5,757 nt of DNA from Bacillota bacterium (GTDB taxonomy: Bacteria > Bacillota > Clostridia > Christensenellales > Pumilibacteraceae). Position 1 is the stretch's first letter; every line of letters begins with the position of its first letter. Positions 5,656 through 5,757 of this stretch are shown here, in pieces. Position numbers and translations under genes: made by a program. The stretch spans positions 1-5,757 of the forward strand of contig WQSV01000107.1 in assembly GCA_009787685.1 (NCBI GenBank). Reading direction: 5' to 3'. The notes under the pieces are model-generated. The model saw nothing but the letters and a program-made list of their open reading frames with translations, searched no databases and was not told the origin of the DNA.

Positions 5656-5757
5656 CCTTGACAAGGGTCTTCGACCCCTCTGTTGGGGCAGCTCCATGTA
5701 AAAGTAATCTCCGACAAAAGGATTGAAAATCCTTGACAAGGGCTTTCAGCCCATTTG
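5656..5757. repeat. Hairpin repeat array, cut by right edge
   Basis: CCTTGACAAGG occurs at 5656-5666 and again at 5731-5741, 75 bases apart. Each copy runs into a small hairpin: GGGTC-TTC-GACCC (5665-5677) and GGGCT-TTC-AGCCC (5740-5752). The stem bases changed in pairs, so pairing is kept. AAGGATT-GAA-AATCCTT (5718-5734) is a third hairpin, overlapping the second copy, and CCCC/GGGG (5675-5678, 5685-5688) a fourth. This looks like an intergenic repeat family; it is not a CRISPR array, because only two irregular copies are seen. Confidence 0.65.

Noticed and set aside
5656..5757. CRISPR array at the right edge
   Set aside because: Only two repeat copies are visible, they differ in the stem, the spacer contains its own hairpins, and no cas gene is present.

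Overview
The window looks like chromosomal DNA from a low-GC, Gram-positive-type bacterium (Firmicutes, probably a clostridial gut lineage). The genes use the standard code, with TGG for Trp and no in-frame TGA. The tRNA encodes its own CCA end, the leader before the big lipoprotein has a strong AAAGGAG Shine-Dalgarno, and each complete protein gene ends in a hairpin plus T-run. No species can be named from the sequence alone.

Layout, left to right. Positions 1-234 are the C-terminal end of a large serine recombinase, so a mobile element lies to the left and ends here. Its last codons run into two tandem ~78-bp units (191-345), which abut the 3' end of a minus-strand tRNA-Leu(UAA) gene (346-432). 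Each unit starts with the same TGGTGYCCC that forms the tRNA's CCA/acceptor end on the other strand. A 330-base intergenic stretch then carries two divergent promoters, one for the tRNA and one for glgB. glgB (763-2610) encodes the glycogen branching enzyme. After its terminator comes a 388-base spacer with a nested AT-rich stem and a GC-richer palindrome-dense island. Next are an acyl-ACP thioesterase gene (2999-3730) and a secreted multidomain lipoprotein gene (3900-5573), each with its own promoter and terminator. From 5656 to the right edge there is a set of small covarying hairpins that looks like an intergenic repeat cut by the window end.

The three complete protein genes appear to be single transcription units on the plus strand, not an operon. 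GlgB (cytosolic alpha-glucan branching) and the lipoprotein (possible starch-binding-like module on the cell surface) could share a link to alpha-glucans, but that is inference. The thioesterase acts in fatty-acid release and has no evident functional tie to its neighbours. All four recognised promoters have an extended -10 (TGN before the hexamer).

No clearly new multi-gene system is visible. The most interesting items are the tRNA-end-mimicking tandem repeat at the recombinase/tRNA junction, the two mutually exclusive hairpins over the lipoprotein Shine-Dalgarno, the lipoprotein's duplicated uncharacterised domain, and the covarying hairpin repeats at the right edge.
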